Shown here: in pieces, positions 33,402 through 46,651 of the stretch
How positions within the stretch are numbered: the first letter of the stretch is position 1
How the letters are laid out: every line of letters begins with the position of its first letter
Position numbers and translations under genes: made by a program
Assembly (NCBI RefSeq): GCF_014650675.1
Contig: NZ_BMVK01000006.1
Span: 62,001 to 126,000 of the forward strand
DNA length: 64,000 nucleotides
Source: Streptomyces anulatus
Lineage (GTDB): Bacteria; Actinomycetota; Actinomycetes; Streptomycetales; Streptomycetaceae
Reading direction: 5' to 3'
Notes under the pieces: generated by a model
What the model was told of the DNA's origin: nothing
Seen by the model: only the letters and a program-made list of their open reading frames with translations
The model's database searches: none

Positions 33402-34237
33402 TCAGCTGCCGGATACGGCGCTGCGGACCCCGTCCGCGAACCGCTCGGCGGCTTCGCGCAGCCCGGACGCGTCCGGGCCGTGGCGCAGCACGCCGCGGCT
33501 CACGCTGGGGACCACGTTGCCCACCGCGTCGCCGAACACCGCCGGAAGATCAGCCGGGGTCGCCCCCTGGGCGCCGATGCCGGGCGCGAGGAGCGGTCCG
33601 TTGATCGCCAGGTCCACCCCCGCGTCGCCGAGCGTCGCGCCGACCACCGCGCCGACCGAGCCGAGCGGGGCGGCCCCGGCGTTCTCGGCGGCCATGTGGT
33701 CGAGCATCAGCTGGGCGAGCGAGCGGCCGTCGGCCGCCGTGGCCCGCTGGACCTCGGCGCCCTCCGGGTTGGAGGTGAGGGCGAGGACGAAGACGCCCGC
33801 GCCGGAGGCGGCGGCGGCGTCGAGCGCCGGACGCAGCGAGCCGAAGCCCAGGTACGGGGAGAGCGTCACCGCGTCCGAGAAGAGCGGCGAGTCCTTGTCC
33901 AGGTAGGCCGCCGCGTAGGCCCCCATCGTGGAGCCGATGTCGCCGCGCTTGGCGTCCATCAGGACGAGCGCGCCGGCCGCCCGTGCCTCCTCGACGGCCT
34001 TCTCCAGGACGGCGACGCCGCGCGAGCCGAAGCGCTCGAAGAACGCGGACTGCGGCTTGAGGACGGCGACCCGGTCGGCCAGCGCCTCCACGACGGTCCG
34101 GGTGAAGCGCTCCAGGCCGGCGATGTCGTCGTTCAGGCCCCAGGAGGTGAGCAGGGCGGCGTGCGGGTCGATGCCGACGCAGAGCGGCCCGCGGGTGTCC
34201 ATGGCGTGGCGCAGACGGGCGCCGAAGGGTTCGAGCG

Positions 34238-34241
<4 letters not shown>
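33402..34241 (-). CDS. pyrF: Orotidine-5'-phosphate decarboxylase
   Basis: Final step of UMP synthesis, 279 aa, of the longer type-2 class seen in actinobacteria. CVGIDPHAALL and the catalytic DAKRGDIG (Lys98) are intact. GTG 34241 overlaps the pyrD stop as GTGA, so translation is coupled. It is the last gene of the pyr operon and is followed by a terminator hairpin. Confidence 0.96.
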
Positions 34242-35350
<1,109 letters not shown>

Positions 35351-35434
35351 GAAGAGGTGTCCTTGGTGCTCGGTGTGCTCGACGTGGCTCGCAAAGAGGG
35401 GGACACCGTTTCCGGTGTCCCCCTCTCCGGGCTG

Positions 35435-38735
<3,301 letters not shown>

Positions 38736-38743
<8 letters not shown>

Positions 38744-39875
38744 GCTGGCCCTCCATCAGGGTGGTGAAACGGTCGAAGAGATACGCGGCGTCGTGCGGGC
38801 CGGCGGCCGCCTCGGGGTGGTACTGGACGCTGAAGGCCGGCCGGTCCAGGAGCTGGAGGCCCTCGACCACCTGGTCGTTCAGGCAGACGTGGGAGACCTC
38901 GGCGCGGCCGAACTCCGTGTCGGAGACCTTGTCCAGCGGGGCGTCCACGGCGAAGCCGTGGTTGTGCGCGGTGACCTCGACCTTGCCGGTGGTGCGGTCC
39001 TGCACCGGCTGGTTGATGCCTCGGTGGCCGTACTTCAGCTTGTAGGTGCCGAAGCCGAGCGCGCGGCCGAGGATCTGGTTGCCGAAGCAGATGCCGAAGA
39101 GCGGCGTGGACCGCTCCAGGACTCCCCGCATGAGGGCGACCGGGTGGTCGGCGGTGGACGGGTCGCCGGGGCCGTTGGAGAAGAAGACGCCGTCCGGGTT
39201 CACGGCGTACACCTCCTCCAGGGTGGCGGTGGCGGGCAGCACGTGCACCTCGACGCCGCGTTCGGCCATCCGGTGCGGGGTCATGCCCTTGATGCCGAGG
39301 TCGATCGCGGCGACGGTGAACTTCTTCGTGCCGATCGCGGGGACGACGTAGGCCTCCTTGGTGGCGACCTCGGCGGAGAGGTCGGCGCCGGTCATCTCGG
39401 GGGCCTGGCGGACCCGGGCGAGCAGCGTGCCCTCGTCGGGGATGGCGTTGCCGGAGAAGATCCCGACGCGCATCGCGCCGCGCTCGCGCAGGTGGCGGGT
39501 GAGGGCGCGGGTGTCGATGCCGCTGATGCCGACGACGCCCTGCTTCGTCAGCTCCTCGTCCAGCGAGCGCTGCGAGCGCCAGTTGGAGGGCTTGCGTGCG
39601 GGGTCGCGGACGACGTAGCCGGAGACCCAGATGCGGCCGGACTCGGGGTCCTCGTCGTTCACGCCGGTGTTGCCGACGTGCGGGGCCGTCATGACGACGA
39701 CCTGGCGGTGGTACGAGGGGTCGGTCAGCGTTTCCTGGTAGCCGGTCATGCCGGTGGAGAACACCGCTTCGCCGAAGGTCTCCCCCACGGCCCCGTAGGC
39801 GCGGCCGCGGAAGGCGCGACCGTCCTCCAGGACGAGTACGGCGGGGGTCTGGGCCCCCCGGGTGGAGATCGTCAT
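38736..39875 (-). CDS. carA: Carbamoyl-phosphate synthase small subunit
   Basis: Glutaminase subunit of carbamoyl-phosphate synthase, 379 aa. The class I amidotransferase triad is visible: Cys in PLFGICFGNQILG, and His/Glu in FSVQYHPEAAAGP. The N-terminal VLEDGRAFRGRAYGA is standard. ATG 39875 overlaps the upstream PH-like gene's stop as ATGA, so the start is well fixed. Confidence 0.98.
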
Positions 39876-40480
39876 CGTGCGGTGCCTTCCGTAGTGGTGC
39901 TGGTGAGTTCGGTGGTGGCGGGTGCGCCGGTGAGCCGGCTGACGGCGTCGACCCAGGCCTGGTGCTCGGCGGCGTGGTCGGAGCGGAAGCCGGAGTCGAT
40001 CAGCGTCTCGCCGTGCGCCCAGGTGATGATCAGCAGGCCGCCCTCGGGGAGGACCTTGCCCGCGAGCGCCTTGTCGAGGCGGGCCTCGCGCAGGGCGTCG
40101 GCCGGGATGAAGAAGTCGGCCGCCCCGGGGCGTTCGACGTGCAGGCCGCGGGCGGTGAGCGTGAGCTCGGTACGGCTGCGGGTGCCGAGGCCGTGGGCGA
40201 CGATCCGGTCGAGCCACTGACCGGCGGTGGTGGAGGCGTGGTAGCGCCCCTCCAGCGTCAGCAGCGTCTCGTCGTCGGCGAAGCCCTCGGGGGTCTCCGG
40301 GAGCTCGGGCAGGCCGGACTGGAGGCTGGCGCGCCACTTCCAGCCCTGGCGCATCAGCCAGTAGACGAGGGCGATGAAGACGAACAGGCCGATCACCCAG
40401 GCGATGCGGGCGGCCCAGTCCGTCACTTCCGCCGACTTCTGCTCGGCGGCCAGGTGGTACAGGGGGGTCAGAGTTGTCAC
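39872..40480 (-). CDS. Single-pass membrane protein with PH-like domain, in pyr operon
   Basis: A 202-aa protein without assigned function. One transmembrane segment (residues ~24-43, AARIAWVIGLFVFIALVYWL) is followed by a basic stretch and a cytosolic domain (~70-185, LEGRYHASTTAGQWLDRI...LTARGLHVERPGAADFFIP) that resembles a bacterial PH-like beta fold. It overlaps pyrC by GTGA and carA by ATGA, so its output is locked to the pyrimidine enzymes. A role in anchoring or tuning the pathway is conceivable but unproven. Confidence 0.85.
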   Translation of the reverse strand: MTTLTPLYHLAAEQKSAEVTDWAARIAWVIGLFVFIALVYWLMRQGWKWRASLQSGLPELPETPEGFADDETLLTLEGRYHASTTAGQWLDRIVAHGLGTRSRTELTLTARGLHVERPGAADFFIPADALREARLDKALAGKVLPEGGLLIITWAHGETLIDSGFRSDHAAEHQAWVDAVSRLTGAPATTELTSTTTEGTAR

Positions 40481-41763
40481 GCGAGCTTCCCGTCGACGAC
40501 CGTGGCACGGCCCCGCAGGAAGGTGTGGGTGACGCGGCCCGGCAGCTCACGGCCCTGGTAGGGGGTGTTTCGGCTGCGGGACGCGAAGCCCGCGGGGTCC
40601 ACGGCTCCACGGTATGCCGGATCGACCAGGGTGAGGTTGGCGGGCTCACCCGCCGAGACGGGGCGGCCGTGTCCTTCGAGGCGGCCGATGGCCGCGGGGC
40701 GGAACGACATGCGGTCGGCGACGCCCGCCCAGTCGATCAGGCCGGTGTCCACCATCGTCTGCTGGACGACCGAGAGCGCGGTCTCCAGGCCCACCATTCC
40801 CATGGCGGCCGCGGCCCACTCGCAGTCCTTGTCCTCGTGCGGGTGCGGGGCGTGGTCGGTGGCGACGCAGTCGATCGTGCCGTCGGCGAGCGCCTCGCGC
40901 AGGGCCAGGACGTCGGCCTCGGTGCGCAGCGGCGGGTTCACCTTGTAGACCGGGTTGTAGGTGCGGACCAGCTCGTCGGTGAGGAGGAGGTGGTGCGGGG
41001 TGACCTCGGCGGTGACGTTCCAGCCCTTGGACTTGGCCCAGCGGACGATCTCCACGGAGCCGGCGGTGGAGAGGTGGCAGATGTGGACGCGGGAGTCGAC
41101 GTGGGCGGCGAGGAGGACGTCGCGGGCGATGATCGACTCCTCGGCGACGGCCGGCCACCCGCCGAGCCCGAGTTCGGCGGAGACGATGCCCTCGTTCATC
41201 TGGGCGCCCTCGGTGAGGCGGGGCTCCTGGGCGTGCTGGGCGACGACGCCGTCGAAGGCCTTCACGTACTCCAGGGCGCGGCGCATGATCACCGCGTCGT
41301 CGACGCACTTGCCGTCGTCGGAGAAGACCTTCACCCCGGCGGCGGAGTCGTGCATCGCGCCGAGCTCGGCGAGCTGCTTGCCCTCCAGGCCGACGGTGAC
41401 GGCGCCCACGGGCTGCACGTCGCAGTAGCCGGACTCCTTGCCGAGCCGCCAGACCTGCTCGACGACGCCGGCGGTGTCGGCGACGGGGAAGGTGTTGGCC
41501 ATGGCGTGCACGGCGGTGAAGCCGCCGACGGCCGCGGCCCTGGTGCCGGTGAGGACGGTCTCGGAGTCCTCGCGGCCGGGCTCGCGCAGATGGGTGTGCA
41601 GGTCGACCAGGCCGGGCAGCAGGATCTGCCCCTCGGCCTCGATCACGGTGGCGCCGGCGGCGTCGAGGCCGGTACCGACCTCGGCGACGGTCTCGCCGTC
41701 GATCAGGACGTCCCTAGGCTCGCCGCCGAGGATCCGCGCACCGCGGATAAGGATCTTGCTCAT
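40477..41763 (-). CDS. pyrC: Dihydroorotase
   Basis: Cyclises carbamoyl aspartate to dihydroorotate, 428 aa, class I. The metal site DLHTHLREPG (residues 54-63) is intact; further ligand regions are VHICHLSTAGS, TPHHL and CVATDHAPH. It lies 2 bp from the pyrB stop codon and overlaps the PH-like gene by 4 bp. Confidence 0.97.
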   Translation of the reverse strand: MSKILIRGARILGGEPRDVLIDGETVAEVGTGLDAAGATVIEAEGQILLPGLVDLHTHLREPGREDSETVLTGTRAAAVGGFTAVHAMANTFPVADTAGVVEQVWRLGKESGYCDVQPVGAVTVGLEGKQLAELGAMHDSAAGVKVFSDDGKCVDDAVIMRRALEYVKAFDGVVAQHAQEPRLTEGAQMNEGIVSAELGLGGWPAVAEESIIARDVLLAAHVDSRVHICHLSTAGSVEIVRWAKSKGWNVTAEVTPHHLLLTDELVRTYNPVYKVNPPLRTEADVLALREALADGTIDCVATDHAPHPHEDKDCEWAAAAMGMVGLETALSVVQQTMVDTGLIDWAGVADRMSFRPAAIGRLEGHGRPVSAGEPANLTLVDPAYRGAVDPAGFASRSRNTPYQGRELPGRVTHTFLRGRATVVDGKLA

Positions 41764-41765
41764 GG

Positions 41766-42752
41766 TTACTTGTTCTCCTCGGTACGGGCGGGGGCGGCGG
41801 ACAGCGCGGTGTCGGAGCCGCCGAGCAGCAGGTAGAGCACGGCCATGCGGATGGAGACGCCGTTGGCGACCTGCTCGACGACCGTGCAGCGGTCGGAGTC
41901 GGCGACCTCGGCGGTGATCTCCATGCCGCGGACCATCGGGCCGGGGTGCATGACGATGGCGTGTTCGGGCATCTTCGCCATCCGCTCGCCGTCCAGGCCG
42001 TAGCGGCGGGAGTACTCGCGCTCGGTCGGGAAGTACGCGGCGTTCATCCGTTCACGCTGCACACGCAGCATCATCACCGCATCGGACTTCGCCAGCACGT
42101 TGTCGAGGCTGTAGCTGACGTTGCAGGGCCACTTCTCGACGCCCACGGGGACCAGGGTGGGCGGGGCCACCAGGGTGACGTGCGCGCCGAGTGTGGTGAG
42201 CAGGTGGACGTTGGAGCGGGCGACGCGGCTGTGCAGGATGTCGCCGACGATCGTGATGCGGCGGCCTTCCAGGTCGCGGCCGAGCCCGGAGTCGGCGCCG
42301 ACGAGCCGGCGGCGCATCGTGAAGGCGTCCAGCAGTGCCTGGGTGGGGTGCTCGTGGGTGCCGTCCCCGGCGTTGACCACGGCTCCGTCGATCCAGCCGG
42401 AGGTGGCGAGCCGGTAGGGGGCGCCGGAGGCTCCGTGCCGGATGACGACGGCGTCGGCGCCCATCGCCTCCAGGGTCAGCGCGGTGTCCTTCAGGGACTC
42501 GCCCTTGGAGACGGAGGATCCCTTGGCGGAGAAGTTGATGACGTCGGCGGACAGCCGCTTGGCGGCCGCCTCGAAGGAGATACGGGTCCGGGTCGAGTCC
42601 TCGAAGAAGAGGTTGACGACGGTACGGCCGCGCAGGGTGGGGAGCTTCTTGATCGGCCGGTCCGCGACCCGGGCCATCTCCTCGGCGGTGTCGAGGATCA
42701 GGACGGCGTCGTCGCGGGTGAGGTCGGCGGCCGAGATGAGGTGACGCTTCAT
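41766..42752 (-). CDS. pyrB: Aspartate carbamoyltransferase
   Basis: Condenses carbamoyl phosphate with aspartate, 328 aa. The carbamoyl-phosphate motif STRTR (53-57) in FEDSTRTRISFE and the later HPTQALLDAFT and MHPGPMVRG segments are conserved. No pyrI regulatory chain is present, as expected for this group. It starts 95 bp downstream of pyrR. Confidence 0.97.
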   Translation of the reverse strand: MKRHLISAADLTRDDAVLILDTAEEMARVADRPIKKLPTLRGRTVVNLFFEDSTRTRISFEAAAKRLSADVINFSAKGSSVSKGESLKDTALTLEAMGADAVVIRHGASGAPYRLATSGWIDGAVVNAGDGTHEHPTQALLDAFTMRRRLVGADSGLGRDLEGRRITIVGDILHSRVARSNVHLLTTLGAHVTLVAPPTLVPVGVEKWPCNVSYSLDNVLAKSDAVMMLRVQRERMNAAYFPTEREYSRRYGLDGERMAKMPEHAIVMHPGPMVRGMEITAEVADSDRCTVVEQVANGVSIRMAVLYLLLGGSDTALSAAPARTEENK

Positions 42753-42846
42753 CTGGGGTTCTCCGGGTTGCTGGAGGGGGTTTCAGGCATGCGGGCGCGC
42801 GGAAAGCAGCCGTACGTCCCCGAAAGGCCGTACGGGAGGGCTCGGG

Positions 42847-43431
42847 CTACCGCGCGTCCGTGGGGGTGGCCTGCTTGACGCCCAGCAGCACGGCGTCGCG
42901 GCCGTCCTCCTCGGCGAGCTGGACCTTGACCGTCTCCCGCAGCGACGTGGGGAGGTTCTTGCCGACGTAGTCCGCGCGGATCGGGAGTTCCCGGTGGCCG
43001 CGGTCGACGAGGACCGCGAGCTGCACCGCGCGCGGGCGGCCGATGTCGCCGAGCGCGTCGAGGGCGGCGCGGATCGTGCGGCCGGAGAAGAGCACGTCGT
43101 CGACCAGGACGACCAGGCTGCCCTCGATCCCCTCACCGGGGATGTCGGTACGGGCCAGGGCGCGCGCCGGGCGCATCCGCAGGTCGTCGCGGTACATGGT
43201 GATGTCGAGCGATCCGACCGGCGTCTTCCGGCCGGTGATCTCCTGGAGTTTCTCGGCGAGCCGACGGGCGAGGAAGACGCCCCGGGTCGGGATGCCGAGC
43301 AGCACCACGTCGTCGGCGCCCTTGGCGCGTTCGACGATCTCGTGGGCGATACGGGTCAGAACACGGGCGATGTCGGGGGCCTCGAGAACGGGGCGCGCCG
43401 CGTTGCCTGTGTGGTCGTGCTGTGCGTCCAT
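42847..43431 (-). CDS. pyrR: PyrR bifunctional regulator/uracil phosphoribosyltransferase
   Basis: RNA-binding regulator of pyrimidine genes with weak uracil phosphoribosyltransferase activity, 194 aa. The PRPP loop VVLVDDVLFSGRTIRAALDA and the basic RNA-contact region (TMYRDDLRMRPARALARTD) are present. It heads the pyr operon. Its own leader contains a PyrR-type loop beside the ribosome binding site, so autoregulation at translation is likely, as described for mycobacteria. Confidence 0.96.
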   Translation of the reverse strand: MDAQHDHTGNAARPVLEAPDIARVLTRIAHEIVERAKGADDVVLLGIPTRGVFLARRLAEKLQEITGRKTPVGSLDITMYRDDLRMRPARALARTDIPGEGIEGSLVVLVDDVLFSGRTIRAALDALGDIGRPRAVQLAVLVDRGHRELPIRADYVGKNLPTSLRETVKVQLAEEDGRDAVLLGVKQATPTDAR

Positions 43432-43440
43432 AAGAAACGG

Positions 43441-43470
43441 ACCTCCTTCTCCGCCTCACGGGACGGATCG
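43441..43470 (-). promoter_or_regulatory. PyrR-binding loop next to pyrR ribosome binding site
   Basis: On the minus strand ATCCGTCCCGTGAGGCGGAG matches the PyrR anti-antiterminator core (TCCxxxGAGGC) and closes as a CCGTC/GGCGG-type stem-loop. It is followed at once by AAGGAGGT, the pyrR Shine-Dalgarno. No terminator lies between, which points to control of ribosome access. Confidence 0.75.
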
Positions 43471-43563
43471 TTAAAGGACGTCGAAATTGCGTCATCCACG
43501 CTACCAGGGCTTGCGCTCGGCCCTGGCCCCGCCCCCGGGAGGTGCCGGTCCGGACCATTCGGC

Positions 43564-43606
43564 TTGACGCATCCAAGTAACGCTGCGTAACCTCACAGTG
43601 AGTTAC
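43564..43606 (+). promoter_or_regulatory. bldD promoter with BldD-like operator
   Basis: TTGACG (43564-43569) and TAACCT (43588-43593) with an 18-bp spacer form a promoter. GTAACCTCACAGTGAGTTAC (43587-43606) contains the palindrome CTCACAGTGAG, built of the TCAC/GTGA halves of the BldD box, over the -10 and start region. BldD is known to repress its own gene, which this layout fits. Confidence 0.65.
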
Positions 43607-43653
43607 CAGCCACGCGGCGGAGCCGCACACTGTTCCAGCGTCCGGGGAGCCAT

Positions 43654-44154
43654 ATGTCCAGCGAATACGCAAAACAGCTCGGGGCCAAACTCCGTGCCAT
43701 CCGCACCCAGCAGGGCCTTTCCCTCCACGGCGTGGAGGAGAAGTCCCAGGGTCGCTGGAAGGCCGTCGTGGTCGGTTCGTACGAGCGCGGCGACCGTGCC
43801 GTGACCGTGCAGCGCCTCGCCGAGCTGGCGGATTTCTACGGGGTCCCCGTGCAGGAGCTGCTGCCCGGTACGACGCCGGGCGGGGCCGCCGAGCCGCCGC
43901 CGAAGCTCGTCCTGGACCTGGAGCGCCTCGCCCACGTCCCGCCGGAGAAGGCCGGTCCGCTGCAGCGCTACGCGGCGACCATCCAGAGCCAGCGCGGTGA
44001 CTACAACGGCAAGGTGCTCTCGATCCGCCAGGACGACCTGCGCACGCTCGCCGTGATCTACGACCAGTCGCCGTCCGTGCTCACGGAGCAACTCATCAGC
44101 TGGGGCGTGCTGGACGCGGACGCGCGTCGCGCGGTCTCCCACGACGAGGGCTGA
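43654..44154 (+). CDS. bldD: Developmental master regulator BldD
   Basis: Represses sporulation genes during vegetative growth when bound to cyclic di-GMP, 166 aa. The N-terminal HTH (residues ~8-65, LRAIRTQQGLSLHGVEEKSQ) binds DNA. The C-terminal domain carries the c-di-GMP signature R114-G-D116 and R125-Q-D-D128 at the same numbering as S. coelicolor. It is divergent from pyrR with a shared 220-bp region. Confidence 0.98.
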   Translation: MSSEYAKQLGAKLRAIRTQQGLSLHGVEEKSQGRWKAVVVGSYERGDRAVTVQRLAELADFYGVPVQELLPGTTPGGAAEPPPKLVLDLERLAHVPPEKAGPLQRYAATIQSQRGDYNGKVLSIRQDDLRTLAVIYDQSPSVLTEQLISWGVLDADARRAVSHDEG

Positions 44155-44188
44155 GCGAGCGGGGCGGGACCCCACAGCAGAAACGTGC

Positions 44189-44230
44189 CGCCGGGCGGGC
44201 GGGGACCTCCGGGTCCCCGCCCGCCCGGCG
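44189..44230 (+). terminator. bldD terminator
   Basis: A perfect 19-bp stem (44189-44207 with 44212-44230) around the 4-nt loop TCCG, 35 bp after the bldD stop. TTGCTGT follows. Confidence 0.75.
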
Positions 44231-44290
44231 TTGCTGTGCCCGCGCTCGCGCGCCCCGGGTCCCTTCGGATCCGGCCGGCTCCCGGGTACG

Positions 44291-44328
44291 ACGAAGGGCC
44301 CGCGGTCGTCCGACCGCGGGCCCTTCGT
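44291..44328 (-). terminator. Terminator after nusB
   Basis: A perfect 18-bp stem (44291-44308 with 44311-44328) and a 2-nt centre lie 32 bp past the nusB stop codon. Together with the bldD hairpin it insulates the convergent genes. Confidence 0.75.
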
Positions 44329-44360
44329 GGTGTGTGCGACCGAACCGTCGCGGCCGGGGG

Positions 44361-44792
44361 CTACTGCTCCCGGCGGAGGTTCGGCTTCAGGTCCTTGAAA
44401 CGGGCCAGCATGCCGTTCACGAAGGACGGGGAGTCATCGGTGGAGAACTCCTTGGCGAGCTGGACGGCCTCGTCGATCACCACGGCGTCCGGGGTCTCGT
44501 CCATCCAGATCAGCTCGTACGCACCGAGCCGCAGGATGCTCCGGTCGACGACCGGCATGCGGTCGATCTCCCAGTCCACGGCGTAGGTGACGATGAGGTC
44601 GTCGATCCGGTCCGCGTACTGCGCGTACCCCTCGACGAGCTCCATCGTGAACTCACCGACCGGCGGCTGACGGTCGTCGGTCCGCGAGAGCCGAACCCAG
44701 TCCGCGAGCACGCTCTGCACGGACTCACCGCGCTGGTCGGCCTCGAAGAGGATCTGGAAGGCGCGCTTGCGGGCCTTGTTCCGGGCAGCCAC
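44361..44792 (-). CDS. nusB: Transcription antitermination protein NusB
   Basis: All-helical RNA-binding protein that joins NusE/S10 in rRNA antitermination, 143 aa. AARNKARKRAFQILFEADQR and the C-terminal DEAVQLAKEFSTDDSPSFVN, GML are diagnostic. GTG start at 44792, only 2 bp after the efp stop codon, so it is co-transcribed with efp. Confidence 0.97.
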   Translation of the reverse strand: MAARNKARKRAFQILFEADQRGESVQSVLADWVRLSRTDDRQPPVGEFTMELVEGYAQYADRIDDLIVTYAVDWEIDRMPVVDRSILRLGAYELIWMDETPDAVVIDEAVQLAKEFSTDDSPSFVNGMLARFKDLKPNLRREQ

Positions 44793-44794
44793 GG

Positions 44795-45361
44795 TTAGCT
44801 GTTCACCCGGCCGAGGTAGTCGCCCGAACGGGTGTCGACCTTGATCTTCTCGCCGGTGCTGATGAAGAGCGGCACGCCGATCTCGTAACCGGTCTCCAGC
44901 GTGGCGGGCTTGGTGCCGCCGGTGGAGCGGTCGCCCTGGACGCCCGGGTCGGTGTGCTGGATCGTCAGCTCGACCGCGGCGGGCAGCTCGACGTAGAGCA
45001 CCTCGCCCTCGTGCTGGGCGACGGAGGCGGTGAAGCCCTCGATCAGGAAGTTGGCGGCGTCGCCGACGGCCTTGCGGTCGACCATGAGCTGGTCGTAGGT
45101 GTCCATGTCCATGAAGACGAAGTACTCGCCGTCCATGTACGAGAACTGCATGTCGCGGCGGTCAATGGTGGCCGTCTCGACCTTCACGCCGGCGTTGAAC
45201 GTCTTGTCGACGACCTTGCCGGAGAGCACGTTCTTGAGCTTGGTGCGCACGAAGGCGGGGCCCTTGCCGGGCTTGACGTGCTGGAACTCGACGACGGACC
45301 AGAGCTGGCCTCCGTCGAGCTTGAGCACCAGGCCGTTCTTGAGGTCGTTCGTGGAAGCCAC
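44795..45361 (-). CDS. efp: Translation elongation factor P
   Basis: Relieves ribosome stalling at polyproline stretches, 188 aa. Three beta-barrel domains can be followed. The tip loop reads PGKGP (residues 31-35), the actinobacterial form whose lysine is thought to work without beta-lysylation. C-terminal GDYLGRVNS. GTG start at 45361. Proline-rich proteins encoded nearby (46652-47557, mltG) are possible clients. Confidence 0.97.
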   Translation of the reverse strand: MASTNDLKNGLVLKLDGGQLWSVVEFQHVKPGKGPAFVRTKLKNVLSGKVVDKTFNAGVKVETATIDRRDMQFSYMDGEYFVFMDMDTYDQLMVDRKAVGDAANFLIEGFTASVAQHEGEVLYVELPAAVELTIQHTDPGVQGDRSTGGTKPATLETGYEIGVPLFISTGEKIKVDTRSGDYLGRVNS

Positions 45362-45411
45362 GGTTGCGGAATCTCCTGGACTGAAGCTGGTGGAACGACC
45401 GAGGATGCGCG

Positions 45412-46518
45412 CTAGAGCGCGAGCAGCTCCTTGGTCGTCATGGTGAGTAGCTCGGGTCCGCCGTCCGCCTCGGGGCGCACGACGAGCGTGTCATCGATCC
45501 GGACACCGCCCCGGCCCGGGAGGTGGACCCCCGGTTCGACGGTGACCGGCACACAAGCGTCCAGTTTACCCATGGCTGTCGGTGCCAGTTGCGGGTCCTC
45601 CTCGATTTCGAGGCCCACACCGTGCCCGGTCCTCGGCTGAAGACCCTCTCCATGCCCCGCCGACTCCAGCGGATGACGGGCCGCACGGTCCACGTCCCGA
45701 TAGGCGGCCCCCGGCGCCAGGGCTTCCCGGCCGGCCCGCTGAGCGGCGAAAACGAGGTCGTAGAGCTCGATCTGCCACTCGGCGGGGGCGGTGCCGATGA
45801 CGAAGGTCCGGCCGATCTCGCAGCGGTAGCCGTGATAGCTCGCCCCGAGGCGGACGGAGAGGAAATCCCCCTCCTCCACCCTGCGGTCCGAGGGCCGGTG
45901 CCGCCCCTGACCGGAGTTGGGGCCGGTGCCCACGGAGGTGGCGAAGGCGGGGCCGTCCGCCCCGTGGTCGACCAGGCGGCGCTCCAGTTCGAGCGCGAGA
46001 TGCCGCTCGGTGCGGCCGACCAGGATCGATTCGAGGAGTTCGCCGAGGGCCTGGTCGGTGATCTCGGCGGCGATCCGGAGGCAGCCGATCTCCTCCTCGT
46101 CCTTGACGATCCGCTGCTGCTCCACCGTGAAGCCCAGATCGGCCAGCCGGAGGCGCGGGGCGGCCTTCCCCATGGCACGGTGCCGGGCCACGGTCAGATC
46201 GTGCTCCTCGACGGCGAGCGAATCCGCGCCCGCCGAGGCCGCGAGGCCCGCGGCGGCGACCACCGGGTCCCCGTCCGGGACGGGCAGGAGGTCGATCCGG
46301 AGCGCCTCGTCGGGCCGCCCGTGGGCGGGTTCACCGGTCGGGGCGCGGGGGCAGAGCAGAACGTCCTCGCCGGGGCCGAGCAGCAGCACGGCGCCGGGCG
46401 GCGCTCCGCCCGCGAGATAGCGGACGTTGGCGGGGCGGGAGACCAGGGCGGCCGCGGAGCCCGCGGCGGCGCACCGGTCGCGGAGCAGCCCGCGTCGGAC
46501 GGCGTGCACCTCTGACAT
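45412..46518 (-). CDS. M24 family aminopeptidase-like protein, metal site altered
   Basis: A 368-aa protein of the Xaa-Pro aminopeptidase fold, with a creatinase-like N-domain and a pita-bread C-domain (~150-368). Of the five metal ligands the His (GTGHGVGLEI) and a Glu (VEPGVHLPG) remain. The first Asp appears as Arg (SVRLGASYHGY), the second as Glu (CEIGRTF) and the last Glu as Asp (RIDDTLVV). It may bind metal differently or have lost peptidase activity. It lies 50 bp upstream of efp. ATG 46518 starts MSEVHAVRRG. Confidence 0.85.
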   Translation of the reverse strand: MSEVHAVRRGLLRDRCAAAGSAAALVSRPANVRYLAGGAPPGAVLLLGPGEDVLLCPRAPTGEPAHGRPDEALRIDLLPVPDGDPVVAAAGLAASAGADSLAVEEHDLTVARHRAMGKAAPRLRLADLGFTVEQQRIVKDEEEIGCLRIAAEITDQALGELLESILVGRTERHLALELERRLVDHGADGPAFATSVGTGPNSGQGRHRPSDRRVEEGDFLSVRLGASYHGYRCEIGRTFVIGTAPAEWQIELYDLVFAAQRAGREALAPGAAYRDVDRAARHPLESAGHGEGLQPRTGHGVGLEIEEDPQLAPTAMGKLDACVPVTVEPGVHLPGRGGVRIDDTLVVRPEADGGPELLTMTTKELLAL

Positions 46519-46651
46519 GGTTCGAGCGTACGAGCGGGGGCGGCGGCCCGCCCGGCCAGCGCACCCGACCGGGGGGCCGGGCGCCGGTGCGCCGGGGCGC
46601 CGCGCGGCCGGCCGCCGTCGGGGTCTCCCGGCCTTGCGGGCCTTCCGGCGG

